A stretch of 22,286 nt of DNA from JBPCPM01 sp050999155 (GCA_050999155.1 JBPCPM010000130.1:1-22286); one strand, 5' to 3'. Positions 7,897-15,188 are shown, numbered from the stretch's first letter. Made by a program: numbers and translations. Notes: generated by a model not told the origin, from the letters alone.

Positions 7897-9311
7897 GCGC
7901 CACCTCGCAGGCGGCCACCGAGCGGTCGGCCGGACGCAGCGGGCGCCGGGCGCTGCTGGCACTCGGGGCGGCCGACGCCGCGTTCGCCTTCCAGCAGACG
8001 GCGGTCATCCCCGCCCTGCCCACCATCGAGCGCGAGCTCGAGTCCACCGCCCAGGCGTCGGCCTACCTGCTCAGCGCCTATCTCGTGCTCGCGTCGGTGG
8101 CCACCCCGCTGCTGGGAAAGCTCGCGGACCGCTACGGCAAGCGGCGCCTGATCGTGGGAGCGCTGGGATGCTTTCTCACGGGCTCGATCGGCGCGGCCCT
8201 CGCCCCGACCATCGAGACCCTGATCGGCTTCCGCGCCCTGCAGGGCATCGGCGGCGCCGTGTTCCCGCTCACCCAATCGATGGTGCGCGACGAGCTCCCC
8301 GACGACGGCGTGGGCTCGGGGATGGGCTGGCTGACGGGTGCGTTCGGGATCGGCGCGGTGGCCGGCCTCGGCAGCTCCGGGCTGCTGATCGAGATCGCGT
8401 CCTGGCGGCTGATCTTCGTGGTCGGGGCCGTGGTGACGCTGCTCGCCGCCCTGAGCGTGGGCAGGTTCGTGGCCCGTTCCACCGTGCGCAACGACCGCCG
8501 GCTCGATCTGCCCGGAGCCATCCTGCTGGCGGGCGGCCTCGGCGCGTTGATCATCGGCATCACCGAGGCCGAGAGAGTCGGCCCCGGTGAGCCGGGCGTG
8601 ATCGGCTTGCTGCTCGGCTCGGTCGTGCTGCTCGGCGGCTGGGTGTGGCACGAGATCCGCACGCCCGAGCCCCTGGTCGAGCTGGCCGCGCTGACGGCAC
8701 GGCCGGTGCTGTACGCCAATCTCGCCACGGCGATGCTCGGCTTCGCGCTCTTCGGCGTGCTGTTTCTCGTGCCCCACCTGGCCGAGACACCCGCCAGCGG
8801 GGCGACGGCCGGCTTCGGGCTCGGGCTGACGCCGATCCAGAGTGGCCTGCTGCTGGTCCCCAACGCGTTCGGGCAGCTGCTCGGCGGCCCGGTCGCCGGA
8901 TGGCTGGAGTCCCGCCACGGCGCCCGGCTGCCGCTGGCCGCCGGGATGGCGTTGATGGTGGCCGGGAGCGTCGCCCTGGTGGCCCTGCACGACAGCGCCT
9001 GGCAGCTCGCCGCGGGTGCGGCTTTGGTCGGCGTCGGGATCGGCTTCGTCCTCGGCCCGGCCGCGAGCATCGTCGCCCGCGGCGTCCGCTCCACCGAGAC
9101 GGGGATCTCGACCGCGCTCAACGCGGTCGCCCGCCGCGTCGCCGGCGCCGTCGGGAGCCAGCTCGCCGCCGTCGCGCTGGCGGTGTTCGCGGTCGGCGGC
9201 ACGCCGACGGAGACCGGCTACGTCGTCGGGTTTGCTGTCTGCGCGGTGGTCGCCGGGATTGGAACGGTGCTCGCGCTGCGGATTCCGCAACCCGCGGGAA
9301 CGACCGCCTGA
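7893..9311 (+). CDS. MFS drug/proton antiporter (EmrB/QacA-like)
   Basis: A 472-residue polytopic permease in the 14-helix drug:H+ antiporter style. Helix 1 is AADAAFAFQQTAVIPALPTI, and the loop 2-3 motif GKLADRYGKRRLIVG is the MFS signature. RALQGIGGAVFPLTQSMVRDE is the motif B region. Two extra helices follow the central basic loop (RNDRRLDLPGAILLAGGL). The first codon is TTG at 7893-7895, overlapping the acyl-CoA dehydrogenase stop as TTGA, so re-initiation is expected. No better ATG/GTG appears before helix 1. The exported substrate is unknown; co-transcription with an acyl-CoA dehydrogenase leaves open a metabolite efflux role. Confidence 0.88.
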   Translation: MSATSQAATERSAGRSGRRALLALGAADAAFAFQQTAVIPALPTIERELESTAQASAYLLSAYLVLASVATPLLGKLADRYGKRRLIVGALGCFLTGSIGAALAPTIETLIGFRALQGIGGAVFPLTQSMVRDELPDDGVGSGMGWLTGAFGIGAVAGLGSSGLLIEIASWRLIFVVGAVVTLLAALSVGRFVARSTVRNDRRLDLPGAILLAGGLGALIIGITEAERVGPGEPGVIGLLLGSVVLLGGWVWHEIRTPEPLVELAALTARPVLYANLATAMLGFALFGVLFLVPHLAETPASGATAGFGLGLTPIQSGLLLVPNAFGQLLGGPVAGWLESRHGARLPLAAGMALMVAGSVALVALHDSAWQLAAGAALVGVGIGFVLGPAASIVARGVRSTETGISTALNAVARRVAGAVGSQLAAVALAVFAVGGTPTETGYVVGFAVCAVVAGIGTVLALRIPQPAGTTA

Positions 9312-9321
9312 CGCCAGCGCC

Positions 9322-9621
9322 GTGGTGCAGTCCTTTGCCGACGACATCCTGATGAACACGATCGCCGCCCTCGCCGGCGAGCCGGATTTCACCGACCTCA
9401 GCTTCACGCTGGGCGAGGGCCAGATCGCCTACGGGAAGTTCCTCACGGTGCTGGTCAACTTCCTGATCGTCGGCGCCGCGCTGTTCGCCATCGTGCGGCT
9501 CTACGAGCGGTTCGAGCGCGAGACGCCGATGACCCACGACTGCCCCCACTGCCTGTCGGCCATCCCGCGCAGCGCCTCGGCCTGCCCGGCCTGCACCCGC
9601 GACGTCGTGCCCGCGAGCTGA
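9322..9621 (+). pseudogene. mscL: MscL C-terminal half with zinc ribbon; N-terminus missing
   Basis: 99 residues from a GTG at 9322. The first ~66 match the second half of a large-conductance mechanosensitive channel subunit: the end of the TM1 region (VVQSFADDILMNTIAALAGE), the periplasmic loop PDFTDLSFTLGEGQIAYG, and TM2 (FLTVLVNFLIVGAALFAIV). The N-terminal helix and pore-lining TM1 (about 30 residues) are absent, and no other frame upstream encodes them because that DNA is the natural end of the MFS gene. A deletion is therefore likely. The cytoplasmic tail carries a zinc ribbon, C74-P-H-C77 and C88-P-A-C91. It begins 10 bases after the MFS stop. It is probably non-functional as a channel, but it could still be translated. 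Confidence 0.8.
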
Positions 9622-9634
9622 CAGACGCACGAAA

Positions 9635-9653
9635 CGCCCACCCATGGGGGGCG
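9635..9653. terminator. Hairpin after the mscL remnant
   Basis: CGCCCACC and GGGGGGCG pair at 7 of 8 positions around a 3-base loop, flanked on both sides by GAAAC. It lies 13 bases after the plus-strand stop and between convergent genes. There is no clear T tract. Confidence 0.5.
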
Positions 9654-9706
9654 AAACGTTGGGTTCGCCGCTCGACCAGTCGGTGCCGTCGGCGAACCCT
9701 GCGTTT
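9654..9706. repeat. Inverted repeat with GGGTTCG core
   Basis: Arms 9654-9669 (AAACGTTGGGTTCGCC) and 9691-9706 (GGCGAACCCTGCGTTT) pair at 14 of 16 positions. The core resembles that of the repeat at 576-625. It sits between two convergent genes and may serve as a bidirectional terminator. Confidence 0.6.
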
Positions 9707-9725
9707 GCCGCACCCACAGGGCGCG

Positions 9726-9741
9726 GTTCGTTGGGTTCGGC
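9726..9741 (+). repeat. Single arm identical to the ahcY-downstream repeat
   Basis: GTTCGTTGGGTTCGGC is the exact reverse complement of 576-591. No full partner arm is adjacent. It lies 20 bases from the stop of the sugar dehydrogenase gene. Confidence 0.65.
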
Positions 9742-9761
9742 CACGGCGTGAGACTTGAGCC

Positions 9762-10907
9762 CTAGCTGCGGGGCGGGGTGATCCGCAGGATGCGGTCGTC
9801 CTCGTCGGTGGGCGAGCCGCGGCCGTCGCGGTTGCTCGTCAGCACGTAGAGGTCGCCGTCGGGGCCCTGGGTGACCAGGCGCAGACGGCCGAAGTCCCCT
9901 TCGAACAGCGCCTCGTCGGTCGAGACGTCCCGGCCGTCGAGGGCGACGCGCCGGATCTGGCGGCCGCGCAATGCCGCCACGAGGTAGTCCCCGTCCCAGG
10001 CGGAGCCCTTGCGGTCGACGAAGGTCGCGCCCGACGGAGCGATCGATGGGGTGTAGGTGCTCAACGGCGCGACGAATCCGTCGTGATCGTCGCCTCGGGC
10101 CTCGGGCCAGCCGTAATTGCCGCCCTTCTCCAGCAGGTTGACCTCGTCGTCGCCGTCGGGACCGTGCTCGTTCTCGTACAGCCGATCGGTGCCGGGCTGC
10201 CAGTCGAACCCCTGGGGGTTGCGGTGCCCGAGGCTGAAGACCTCAGGCCGTCCTCCGTCCTTGCGGGCCTTGGCTGCGTCGAGGCGCAAAATCTTGCCGG
10301 CCAGCGAATCGGGGTCCTGGGCCGAGGGCTGGTCTGAGGCGTCGCCGGTGGAGATGTAGAGGTCGTCGTCGGGCCCGAAGGCGATCCGCCCGCCGTCGTG
10401 GATCGCCGCCGAGGGGATCCCCTCGACAATCGTGGTCGGTGCGCCGAGCTTCCCGCCGGAGAACGTGGCGCGAACAACCTCGTTGCCGCCCGAGGTCGTG
10501 CGGTAGAGATAGACGAACGCGTTGTCGTCGAAGTCCGGGTCGGCGGCGATCCCGAGCAGGCCCCCCTCCCCCGTGTCGTCGACGTTGATCTCACCCACGG
10601 GATCGCCGGCGAGCCGGTCGCCGTCGCGCAACAGGCGAACCCGGCCCGCCCGTTCGGTGACCAGGGCGTCGCCGCCGGGCAGGAAGGTCATCCCCCACGG
10701 GATCTCCAGGCCGGTGGCAACCGTCGTCACCTTCGGTTCTGCCGGCAGCTGGTCGTCGGGCTCGGCGGACGTCGAGTCCGTGCCGGTTGCCTCGGTGCTC
10801 TCGGCCGTCGTGGCCGGGTCGGAGTCGGCGGCCTGCTCCCCGCCCGAGCCGCAGGCGCCGACCGCCACCCCCGCCAGGACCGTCGCTACCGCTGCTCGAA
10901 CACGCAT
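9762..10907 (-). CDS. PQQ-dependent sugar dehydrogenase-like lipoprotein
   Basis: A 381-residue exported protein. The N-terminus MRVRAAVATVLAGVAVGAC is a lipoprotein signal with Cys19 as the likely lipidated residue, followed by a Ser/Thr/Asp/Glu-rich tether to about residue 55. The rest is a six-bladed propeller of the glucose/sorbosone dehydrogenase family (YliI/Asd-like): LEIPWGMTFLPGGDALVTER opens the propeller, and HRNPQGFDWQPGTDRLYENE then HGPDGDDEVNLLEKGGNYGWP are the most conserved active-site blocks. Relatives oxidise aldoses with PQQ at the outer face of the membrane, but some lack activity. No PQQ synthesis genes lie nearby, so the cofactor would have to come from elsewhere. ATG at 10907 with TACCGT 6 bases upstream. 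Confidence 0.93.
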   Translation of the reverse strand: MRVRAAVATVLAGVAVGACGSGGEQAADSDPATTAESTEATGTDSTSAEPDDQLPAEPKVTTVATGLEIPWGMTFLPGGDALVTERAGRVRLLRDGDRLAGDPVGEINVDDTGEGGLLGIAADPDFDDNAFVYLYRTTSGGNEVVRATFSGGKLGAPTTIVEGIPSAAIHDGGRIAFGPDDDLYISTGDASDQPSAQDPDSLAGKILRLDAAKARKDGGRPEVFSLGHRNPQGFDWQPGTDRLYENEHGPDGDDEVNLLEKGGNYGWPEARGDDHDGFVAPLSTYTPSIAPSGATFVDRKGSAWDGDYLVAALRGRQIRRVALDGRDVSTDEALFEGDFGRLRLVTQGPDGDLYVLTSNRDGRGSPTDEDDRILRITPPRS

Positions 10908-10919
10908 CGCCTAACGGTA
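10908..10919 (-). promoter_or_regulatory. Leaderless promoter of the sugar dehydrogenase gene
   Basis: On the minus strand TACCGT (10919 to 10914), 6 bases (TAGGCG), then ATG. Confidence 0.6.
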
Positions 10920-10945
10920 CCGAGCCGCTTTCCCCCGCCCCCGAC

Positions 10946-11001
10946 CACGCTCGCTGAACGATTCGCCGTGCCCTGGTACGGAAGACCGTTCAGCGAGCGT
11001 G
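10946..11001. promoter_or_regulatory. 15-bp perfect inverted repeat in a divergent promoter region
   Basis: Arms 10946-10960 (CACGCTCGCTGAACG) and 10987-11001 (CGTTCAGCGAGCGTG) are perfect reverse complements separated by 26 bases. The right arm covers the expected -35 position of the plus-strand gene (its -10 is at 11010-11015). This could be an operator for a dimeric or looping regulator, or a transcript hairpin from a promoter further upstream. Twelve bases of the right arm recur at 5884-5895, over the stop of the second VTT gene. Confidence 0.6.
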
Positions 11002-11009
11002 ATGGGGCG

Positions 11010-11021
11010 TACCCTGGGACC
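11010..11021 (+). promoter_or_regulatory. Leaderless promoter of the coiled-coil gene
   Basis: TACCCT at 11010-11015, 6 bases (GGGACC), then ATG at 11022. No ribosome binding site. Confidence 0.6.
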
Positions 11022-12488
11022 ATGAGCGAGGTGGACGAGGTGGACGAGGTGGACGAGGTGGACGAGGTGGACGAGGGGGACGAGGGGGAAACCGGGGAAA
11101 CGGGGGCCATGGGGACCGCGGACCGCGACCGGGCACGAGAGCGGAAGGGCGGCGATACCCAAGCGGTGGGGGATCCGCCATGCCAGTGCGCCGCCTGCCG
11201 CATCGAGCGCGACGAGGTGCCCGATGCCATCGCCTACGCCGAGCCTGATGCGCTTTCCGACCCGACCGCCGCAGCCCTGGAGATCGTTGCCCACGCCTAC
11301 CGGTGGACGGTCCTGATGGGCGAGGCCCCCTACCCCGAGGACTGGGAGGTCGCAGCGGTGACCCAGCGCGGCTGGCCGCGCGCCAGCGAGGTCGAGCAGC
11401 TGTTCGGGTCCTTCGACGAGATGCTCGCCTACCTCGGCCTCGAGGGATCCGAGCTCGCCGAGACCCTCCAGCGCCTCGACGGCGAGCGGCGCCAGATGGA
11501 AACGGCCGAGCGGCGGGCCGAGGGCGAGCGACAGACCGCCGCCCGAGCCAAGAAGTCGGCCGAGCGCGAACGTGACCGGGCCAAGGAGCTCAAGCGCCAG
11601 CTCGAGTCGACCCGCGAGACGGTGGCCGAGGCGCGGCGCGAACGCACCGCCGAGCGGGGACGCCGCGAACGGGCCGAGGCCGAGATGGCTTCCCTGCGTG
11701 ACGACCAGCAGGCGGCCGCGGCGCGCGCCGAGGAGCTGGCCGCGCAGCTGCGCGAGGTCGAGGGAGAACGCGACGAGCTTCAGAGCCGGACCGCGCGGCC
11801 CGCCCCCAGCGCCCCCGACCGGCCACCGGCCGAAGGCGCGCTGCTCGAGGAACTCGAGGCGGCCCTCGCCCGGGCCGAACAGGCCGAGCGCGACCGGGAG
11901 CGCAAGGTCCGCGAGGTCGAGCACCTCGGCACCGAGCTGCGGGCACTCTCACGGCACCTGGCCCGGCGCGAGGCCGAGCGGCGCGAGGACGATCCTTCTG
12001 CCGGGGCCCCGGCAGACGCATTCGACGACGCCCCGCCGGCGTCGGTGCTCGAGGCGGTCGACCGAGCGGCATCAGAGGCCGAGCATCTGCGCTTCGCGCC
12101 ACGGGCCCGCGAGTCGGCGGCCGACAGCCCGTTCTCCGACCCGGGACAGGTGCTCGACGTCCTGCGCCGCCTGGATCGCCTCGCCGCCCGCTACGAGGCG
12201 GGCTCGATGGGACAGTCGCTGCGCGACGCGGCCGAGTCCGAGGGCATCCTCGACTGGGCGGCCGACATCTCGGAATTCGCCCGCACCAACTACGCCGAGC
12301 ACTACCGCACCCAGCTCGCCGACGGGACCGCGATCGAGCTCGGGCCGCACGTCGGCCTGGGCGCCGGGCGCGGCGCCGGGCAGGTCGCGCGGATCTACCT
12401 GCACGTCGCCGACGGCAACGGCGGGCTGCGCCGCGGCTTCATCGTCGGGCACGTCGGACGCCACCTGCCCGGCCGCCGCGACACCTGA
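11022..12488 (+). CDS. Unassigned coiled-coil protein, HNH-repeat-like and C-terminal domains
   Basis: A 488-residue soluble protein I cannot name. Residues 3-23 are an acidic repeat (five EVD units, then EGD and EGE). A small cysteine cluster C54-Q-C56-x2-C59 follows. Residues 82-140 (ending WPRASEVEQLFGSFDEMLAYLGL) resemble the homing-endonuclease-associated repeat, a small putative DNA-binding helical unit with a W...FGS...L.YLGL pattern. Residues 143-325 are a long charged coiled coil. After a Pro/Ala linker, residues 370-488 form a compact domain: a helical part (VLDVLRRLDRLAARYEAGSM, then EGILDWAADISEFARTNYAE) and a beta-rich end (IELGPHVGLG, VARIYLHVADGN, RGFIVGHVGRHLPGRR). No nuclease motif, Walker box or membrane helix is visible. 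The layout suggests a DNA- or nucleoid-associated dimer; function is unknown. It is monocistronic, divergent from the sugar dehydrogenase gene. Confidence 0.85.
   Translation: MSEVDEVDEVDEVDEVDEGDEGETGETGAMGTADRDRARERKGGDTQAVGDPPCQCAACRIERDEVPDAIAYAEPDALSDPTAAALEIVAHAYRWTVLMGEAPYPEDWEVAAVTQRGWPRASEVEQLFGSFDEMLAYLGLEGSELAETLQRLDGERRQMETAERRAEGERQTAARAKKSAERERDRAKELKRQLESTRETVAEARRERTAERGRRERAEAEMASLRDDQQAAAARAEELAAQLREVEGERDELQSRTARPAPSAPDRPPAEGALLEELEAALARAEQAERDRERKVREVEHLGTELRALSRHLARREAERREDDPSAGAPADAFDDAPPASVLEAVDRAASEAEHLRFAPRARESAADSPFSDPGQVLDVLRRLDRLAARYEAGSMGQSLRDAAESEGILDWAADISEFARTNYAEHYRTQLADGTAIELGPHVGLGAGRGAGQVARIYLHVADGNGGLRRGFIVGHVGRHLPGRRDT
11028..11090 (+). repeat. 9-base tandem repeat encoding EVD units
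   Basis: Five perfect copies of GAGGTGGAC (11028-11072) followed by two degenerate copies (GAGGGGGAC, GAGGGGGAA). It keeps the reading frame and starts at the third codon of the gene, so copy-number change would alter only the acidic tail length. Confidence 0.9.
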
Positions 12489-12493
12489 CCGCC

Positions 12494-12532
12494 CCGCGGA
12501 GCGATCGGTCCCCGATTGGTCACCGACCGCGG
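12494..12532 (+). terminator. Imperfect hairpin after the coiled-coil gene
   Basis: CCGCGG (12494-12499) plus TCGGT can pair with ACCGACCGCGG (12522-12532), with a 5-base bulge on the left arm. It begins 6 bases after the stop. No T tract; weak candidate. Confidence 0.35.
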
Positions 12533-12580
12533 CGGGTACGCATCCTGCGGGTACGGCAACGACAAACGGGGAGAAGGCAA

Positions 12581-14197
12581 ATGGCGGACGAGCGGTACGA
12601 CTACGTGATCGTGGGAGCAGGGTCGGCGGGGTGCGTGCTGGCCAACCGGCTGAGCGCCGACCCGTCCACCAGCGTCCTGCTGCTCGAAGCCGGGCCGAAG
12701 GACTCCAAGCGCGAGATCAAGATCCCGGCCGCGTTCCCGAAGATCTTCAAGACCGAGTTCGACTGGGCCTACGAGACCACGCCCCAGCGCCACGTCGACG
12801 ACCGGGTCATGTACTGGCCGCGCGGCAAGACCCTCGGTGGCTCGTCGGCGATCAACGCGATGATGTGGGTCCGCGGCAACCCGCTGGACTTCGACGAGTG
12901 GGAGCAGCGCGGCTGCAAGGGCTGGGGCTGGGACGAGGTCCTCCCCTACTTCCGCAAGGCCGAGCGCCACCACCTGGGCTCCAGCCCCGACCGGGGCGGG
13001 GACGGTCCCCAGTCTGTGCAGGCGCTGCGCTCACCCAACCCCTACCGCGAGGCGTTCTTCCAGGCGGCGGCCGACCACGGTCTGCCGGTCCGCGACGACA
13101 TCAACGTCACCTCGCAGGAGGGCGTCGCCCCGACACCTGTGACCCAGGACGGCGGCAGGCGGGCGAGCGCCGCCCACAGCTACCTGCATCCGGTCAACGA
13201 CCGCGACAACCTCACCGTGCAGACCGGTGCCCTGGTGACGCGCGTCGTGCTGGCCGACCGGCGCGCCGTCGGCGTCTCCTACCGGACCGGCGACGGCGAG
13301 CACACGGTCGCGGCGGGCCGCGAGGTGATCCTCAGCGGCGGGGCGATCAACTCCCCGCAGGTGCTGATGCTCTCGGGCATCGGGCCGGCCGAGCAGCTGC
13401 ACAAGCACGACATCGAGCCGGTCCACGAGCTGCCCGGCGTGGGCCAGACCCTCAAGGACCATCTGGCGTACTTCGTCATCCAGGGCACGCACGGCGTCAA
13501 GACGCTGGTCGACGCCGAGTCGCCGGCGAACCTGCTGCGCTACCTGTTCGGCCACAAGGGGATGCTGACTTCCAACGTCGGCGAGGCCTGCGGCTTCTTC
13601 CGCGCGATGCCCGACGCGCCCGCCCCCGACTGCGAGCTGATCTTCGCCCCCGTGCCGTTCATGGGCCACGGCCTGATCGACCCTCCGGGTCCTGGGCTGA
13701 CCATCGGCCCGGTGCTCCAGCGGCCCCGCAGCGTCGGCGAGCTGACCCTGCGCTCGGCGGACCCCGCCGACCCCCCGGTGATCGACCCGCGCTACCTCAG
13801 CGACCCCGCAGGCCACGACCTCTCGGTCCTGGTGGCCGGGGCCAAGCTCGCCAGGCAGCTGTTCGCCCACGAGGCCTTCGACGGCATCCGCGACGACGAG
13901 ATCTGGCCGGGCGACGACGTCACGTCCGACGACGGGATCCGCGACAGCATCCGCGAGCACTGCCAGACGCTCTACCACCCGATCGCCACCTGCCGGATGG
14001 GGGCGGCCGACGACGCCGATGCGGTCGTCGACCCGCAGCTGCGGGTCCGGGGCATCGCGGGGCTGCGCGTCGTCGACGCCTCGATCATGCCGGAGCTGGT
14101 GCGCGGTCACACCCACGCCCCGACGACGATGATCGCCGAGCGGGCGTCGAAACTCATCGCCGGCGCGCACGCGCGGGAGGGCGCCGTCGTCGCCTGA
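12581..14197 (+). CDS. GMC-family FAD oxidoreductase (choline/alcohol dehydrogenase-like)
   Basis: A 538-residue glucose-methanol-choline family flavoenzyme, full length for the bacterial choline/alcohol dehydrogenase branch. The N-terminal FAD site is YDYVIVGAGSAGCVLANRL (6-24). The second GMC signature spans MYWPRGKTLGGSSAINAMMW, followed by VRGNPLDFDEWEQRG. ILSGGAINSPQVLMLSGIGP is the GMC signature 2. The catalytic region has H466 in YHPIATCRMG and H512 in GHTHAPTTMIAERAS. Substrate alcohols cannot be predicted; no betaine aldehyde dehydrogenase or choline transporter is next to it, so a choline role is not supported. The ATG has a good ribosome binding site (GGGGAGAAGG), unlike many neighbours. 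Confidence 0.95.
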   Translation: MADERYDYVIVGAGSAGCVLANRLSADPSTSVLLLEAGPKDSKREIKIPAAFPKIFKTEFDWAYETTPQRHVDDRVMYWPRGKTLGGSSAINAMMWVRGNPLDFDEWEQRGCKGWGWDEVLPYFRKAERHHLGSSPDRGGDGPQSVQALRSPNPYREAFFQAAADHGLPVRDDINVTSQEGVAPTPVTQDGGRRASAAHSYLHPVNDRDNLTVQTGALVTRVVLADRRAVGVSYRTGDGEHTVAAGREVILSGGAINSPQVLMLSGIGPAEQLHKHDIEPVHELPGVGQTLKDHLAYFVIQGTHGVKTLVDAESPANLLRYLFGHKGMLTSNVGEACGFFRAMPDAPAPDCELIFAPVPFMGHGLIDPPGPGLTIGPVLQRPRSVGELTLRSADPADPPVIDPRYLSDPAGHDLSVLVAGAKLARQLFAHEAFDGIRDDEIWPGDDVTSDDGIRDSIREHCQTLYHPIATCRMGAADDADAVVDPQLRVRGIAGLRVVDASIMPELVRGHTHAPTTMIAERASKLIAGAHAREGAVVA

Positions 14198-14253
14198 CCG
14201 CAGCCGGTCCAGCGCTCCGGGCAGAGGAGCACCGTTGCGTAGCATGGCCGCCG

Positions 14254-14396
14254 ATGACACCAGCGGTCGAGCTCGAGCAGGTACGCAAGCGCTTCGGGGA
14301 CACGGTGGCCCTCCTGTTCCTCGACGAGCCGACGACCGGCCTCGACCCGCGCAGCCGATCATGTTCGTGCTGCTGTTCGCCTACCCTCACCGGTAA
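14254..14396 (+). pseudogene. Collapsed ABC exporter (DrrA/DrrB-like) remnant
   Basis: A short relic holding separate pieces of an exporter operon. From ATG 14254 it reads MTPAVELEQVRKRFGDTVAL, the normal start of a drug-type ABC ATPase. It then jumps directly to LFLDEPTTGLDPRSR, the Walker B region, omitting the ~120-140 residues that should carry Walker A and the signature motif. Immediately after, in another frame, comes AQPIMFVLLFAY (about 14349-14384), which matches the first transmembrane stretch of the partner ABC-2 permease, before a stop at 14394-14396. At least two internal deletions are needed. TAGCAT 8 bases before the ATG may be the surviving promoter. No functional product is expected. 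Confidence 0.72.
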
Positions 14397-14525
14397 CGAA
14401 GATATTCTCCCCCACCCAAACCGCTCTCAAACAGGAATCCTTTCGAAGTTCCTGCCGAGCGGGACGGGCGCTCGCGGGAAGCACCCACGGGTCGGCGACG
14501 GAGGCCGGCGGCCGTGAGCCGAGCC
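14397..14525. other. Unassigned stretch after the ABC remnant, with a lower-GC patch
   Basis: About 129 bases with no recognisable gene. Bases 14396-14455 are noticeably richer in A/T than the surroundings. No inverted repeat with target-site duplication, tRNA end or permease fragment could be recognised. It may be what is left of the deleted exporter or of an inserted element. Confidence 0.4.
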
Positions 14526-15176
14526 CTAGGCCGAGGCGAGGGCGGCGACGGCCTCGGCCGCCGGCGTGTCTCCCGCCAAGACCTCGAAGCTGACGCCGGC
14601 GGTCTGCGGCTCGGCCAGCACGGCCGCCAACACGGCGGCGACATCGGCCCGGGAGATCTCCCCTCGCCGGCCCAGGCTCGGCGCGGCGGCGTCGACGGTG
14701 CCCGCCGGGTCATCGTCGGTGAGGCTCCCCGGCCGCACGATCGTCCACTGCAGCTCCGAGCGGCGCAGGCGGGCGTCGGCGCCCGCCTTGGCCACGAGGT
14801 AGGCCTGCATCGACTCGGGGCCCTCGGAGGGGTCGTCGGCGCCCATGGTGCTGACCATCACGTAGCGGTCGACGCCGTGGCGCTCGCACCCTTCGATCAG
14901 CTTCACGGCGCCCTCGAGATCGACGGTCACCTTCGGCCCGGCACCGCTGCCGGGGCCCGCGCCGGCGGAGAAGATGACCGCGTCGGCTCCTTCGACGACG
15001 TCGCCGACCCCATCGTCGGAAAGGTCGGCAAGGCGGGGCTCGGCTCCGAGCTCGCGCAGCTCGGCGGCCTGGCCCTCGTCGCGGATCAGCGCGATAGGCG
15101 TGTGCCCCGCGTCGACGAGCTCGGTGAGCAGGTGGCGTCCGATTGCTCCGTTGGCTCCGGCGACCACGACATGCAT
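14526..15176 (-). CDS. NmrA-like/atypical SDR NAD(P)-binding protein
   Basis: A 216-residue atypical short-chain dehydrogenase. The N-terminal Rossmann motif is HVVVAGANGAIGRHLLTEL (2-20), of the GxxGxxG kind, followed by ALIRDEGQAAELRELGAEP and DLSDDGVGDVVEGADAVIFS. YVMVSTMGADDP marks strand 5, and QWTIVRPGSLTDD with a C-terminal half ending in VSFEVLAGDTPAAEAVAAL is typical of the YwnB/biliverdin-reductase-B-like group. A Tyr-x3-Lys is present (AYLVAK). Relatives are NAD(P)H-dependent reductases or redox sensors; the substrate is not predictable. ATG 15176 has TAGGGT exactly 6 bases upstream and no ribosome binding site. Confidence 0.9.
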   Translation of the reverse strand: MHVVVAGANGAIGRHLLTELVDAGHTPIALIRDEGQAAELRELGAEPRLADLSDDGVGDVVEGADAVIFSAGAGPGSGAGPKVTVDLEGAVKLIEGCERHGVDRYVMVSTMGADDPSEGPESMQAYLVAKAGADARLRRSELQWTIVRPGSLTDDDPAGTVDAAAPSLGRRGEISRADVAAVLAAVLAEPQTAGVSFEVLAGDTPAAEAVAALASA

Positions 15177-15188
15177 GGGTGCACCCTA
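15177..15188 (-). promoter_or_regulatory. Leaderless promoter of the NmrA-like gene
   Basis: On the minus strand TAGGGT (15188 to 15183), 6 bases (GCACCC), then ATG. Confidence 0.6.

Noticed and set aside
11028..11090. CRISPR-like or element-derived repeat
   Set aside because: Units are 9 bases, contiguous and in frame without spacers, encoding an acidic tail.
11572..14517. A 981-codon open frame on the plus strand
   Set aside because: It is the alternative frame of the coiled-coil and GMC genes, rich in Arg/Pro/Ser. Only the tail from 14254 has meaning, as the ABC remnant.
14391..14525. Insertion sequence or integration scar
   Set aside because: No transposase fragment, terminal inverted repeats, target duplication or tRNA end could be found; only base composition stands out.
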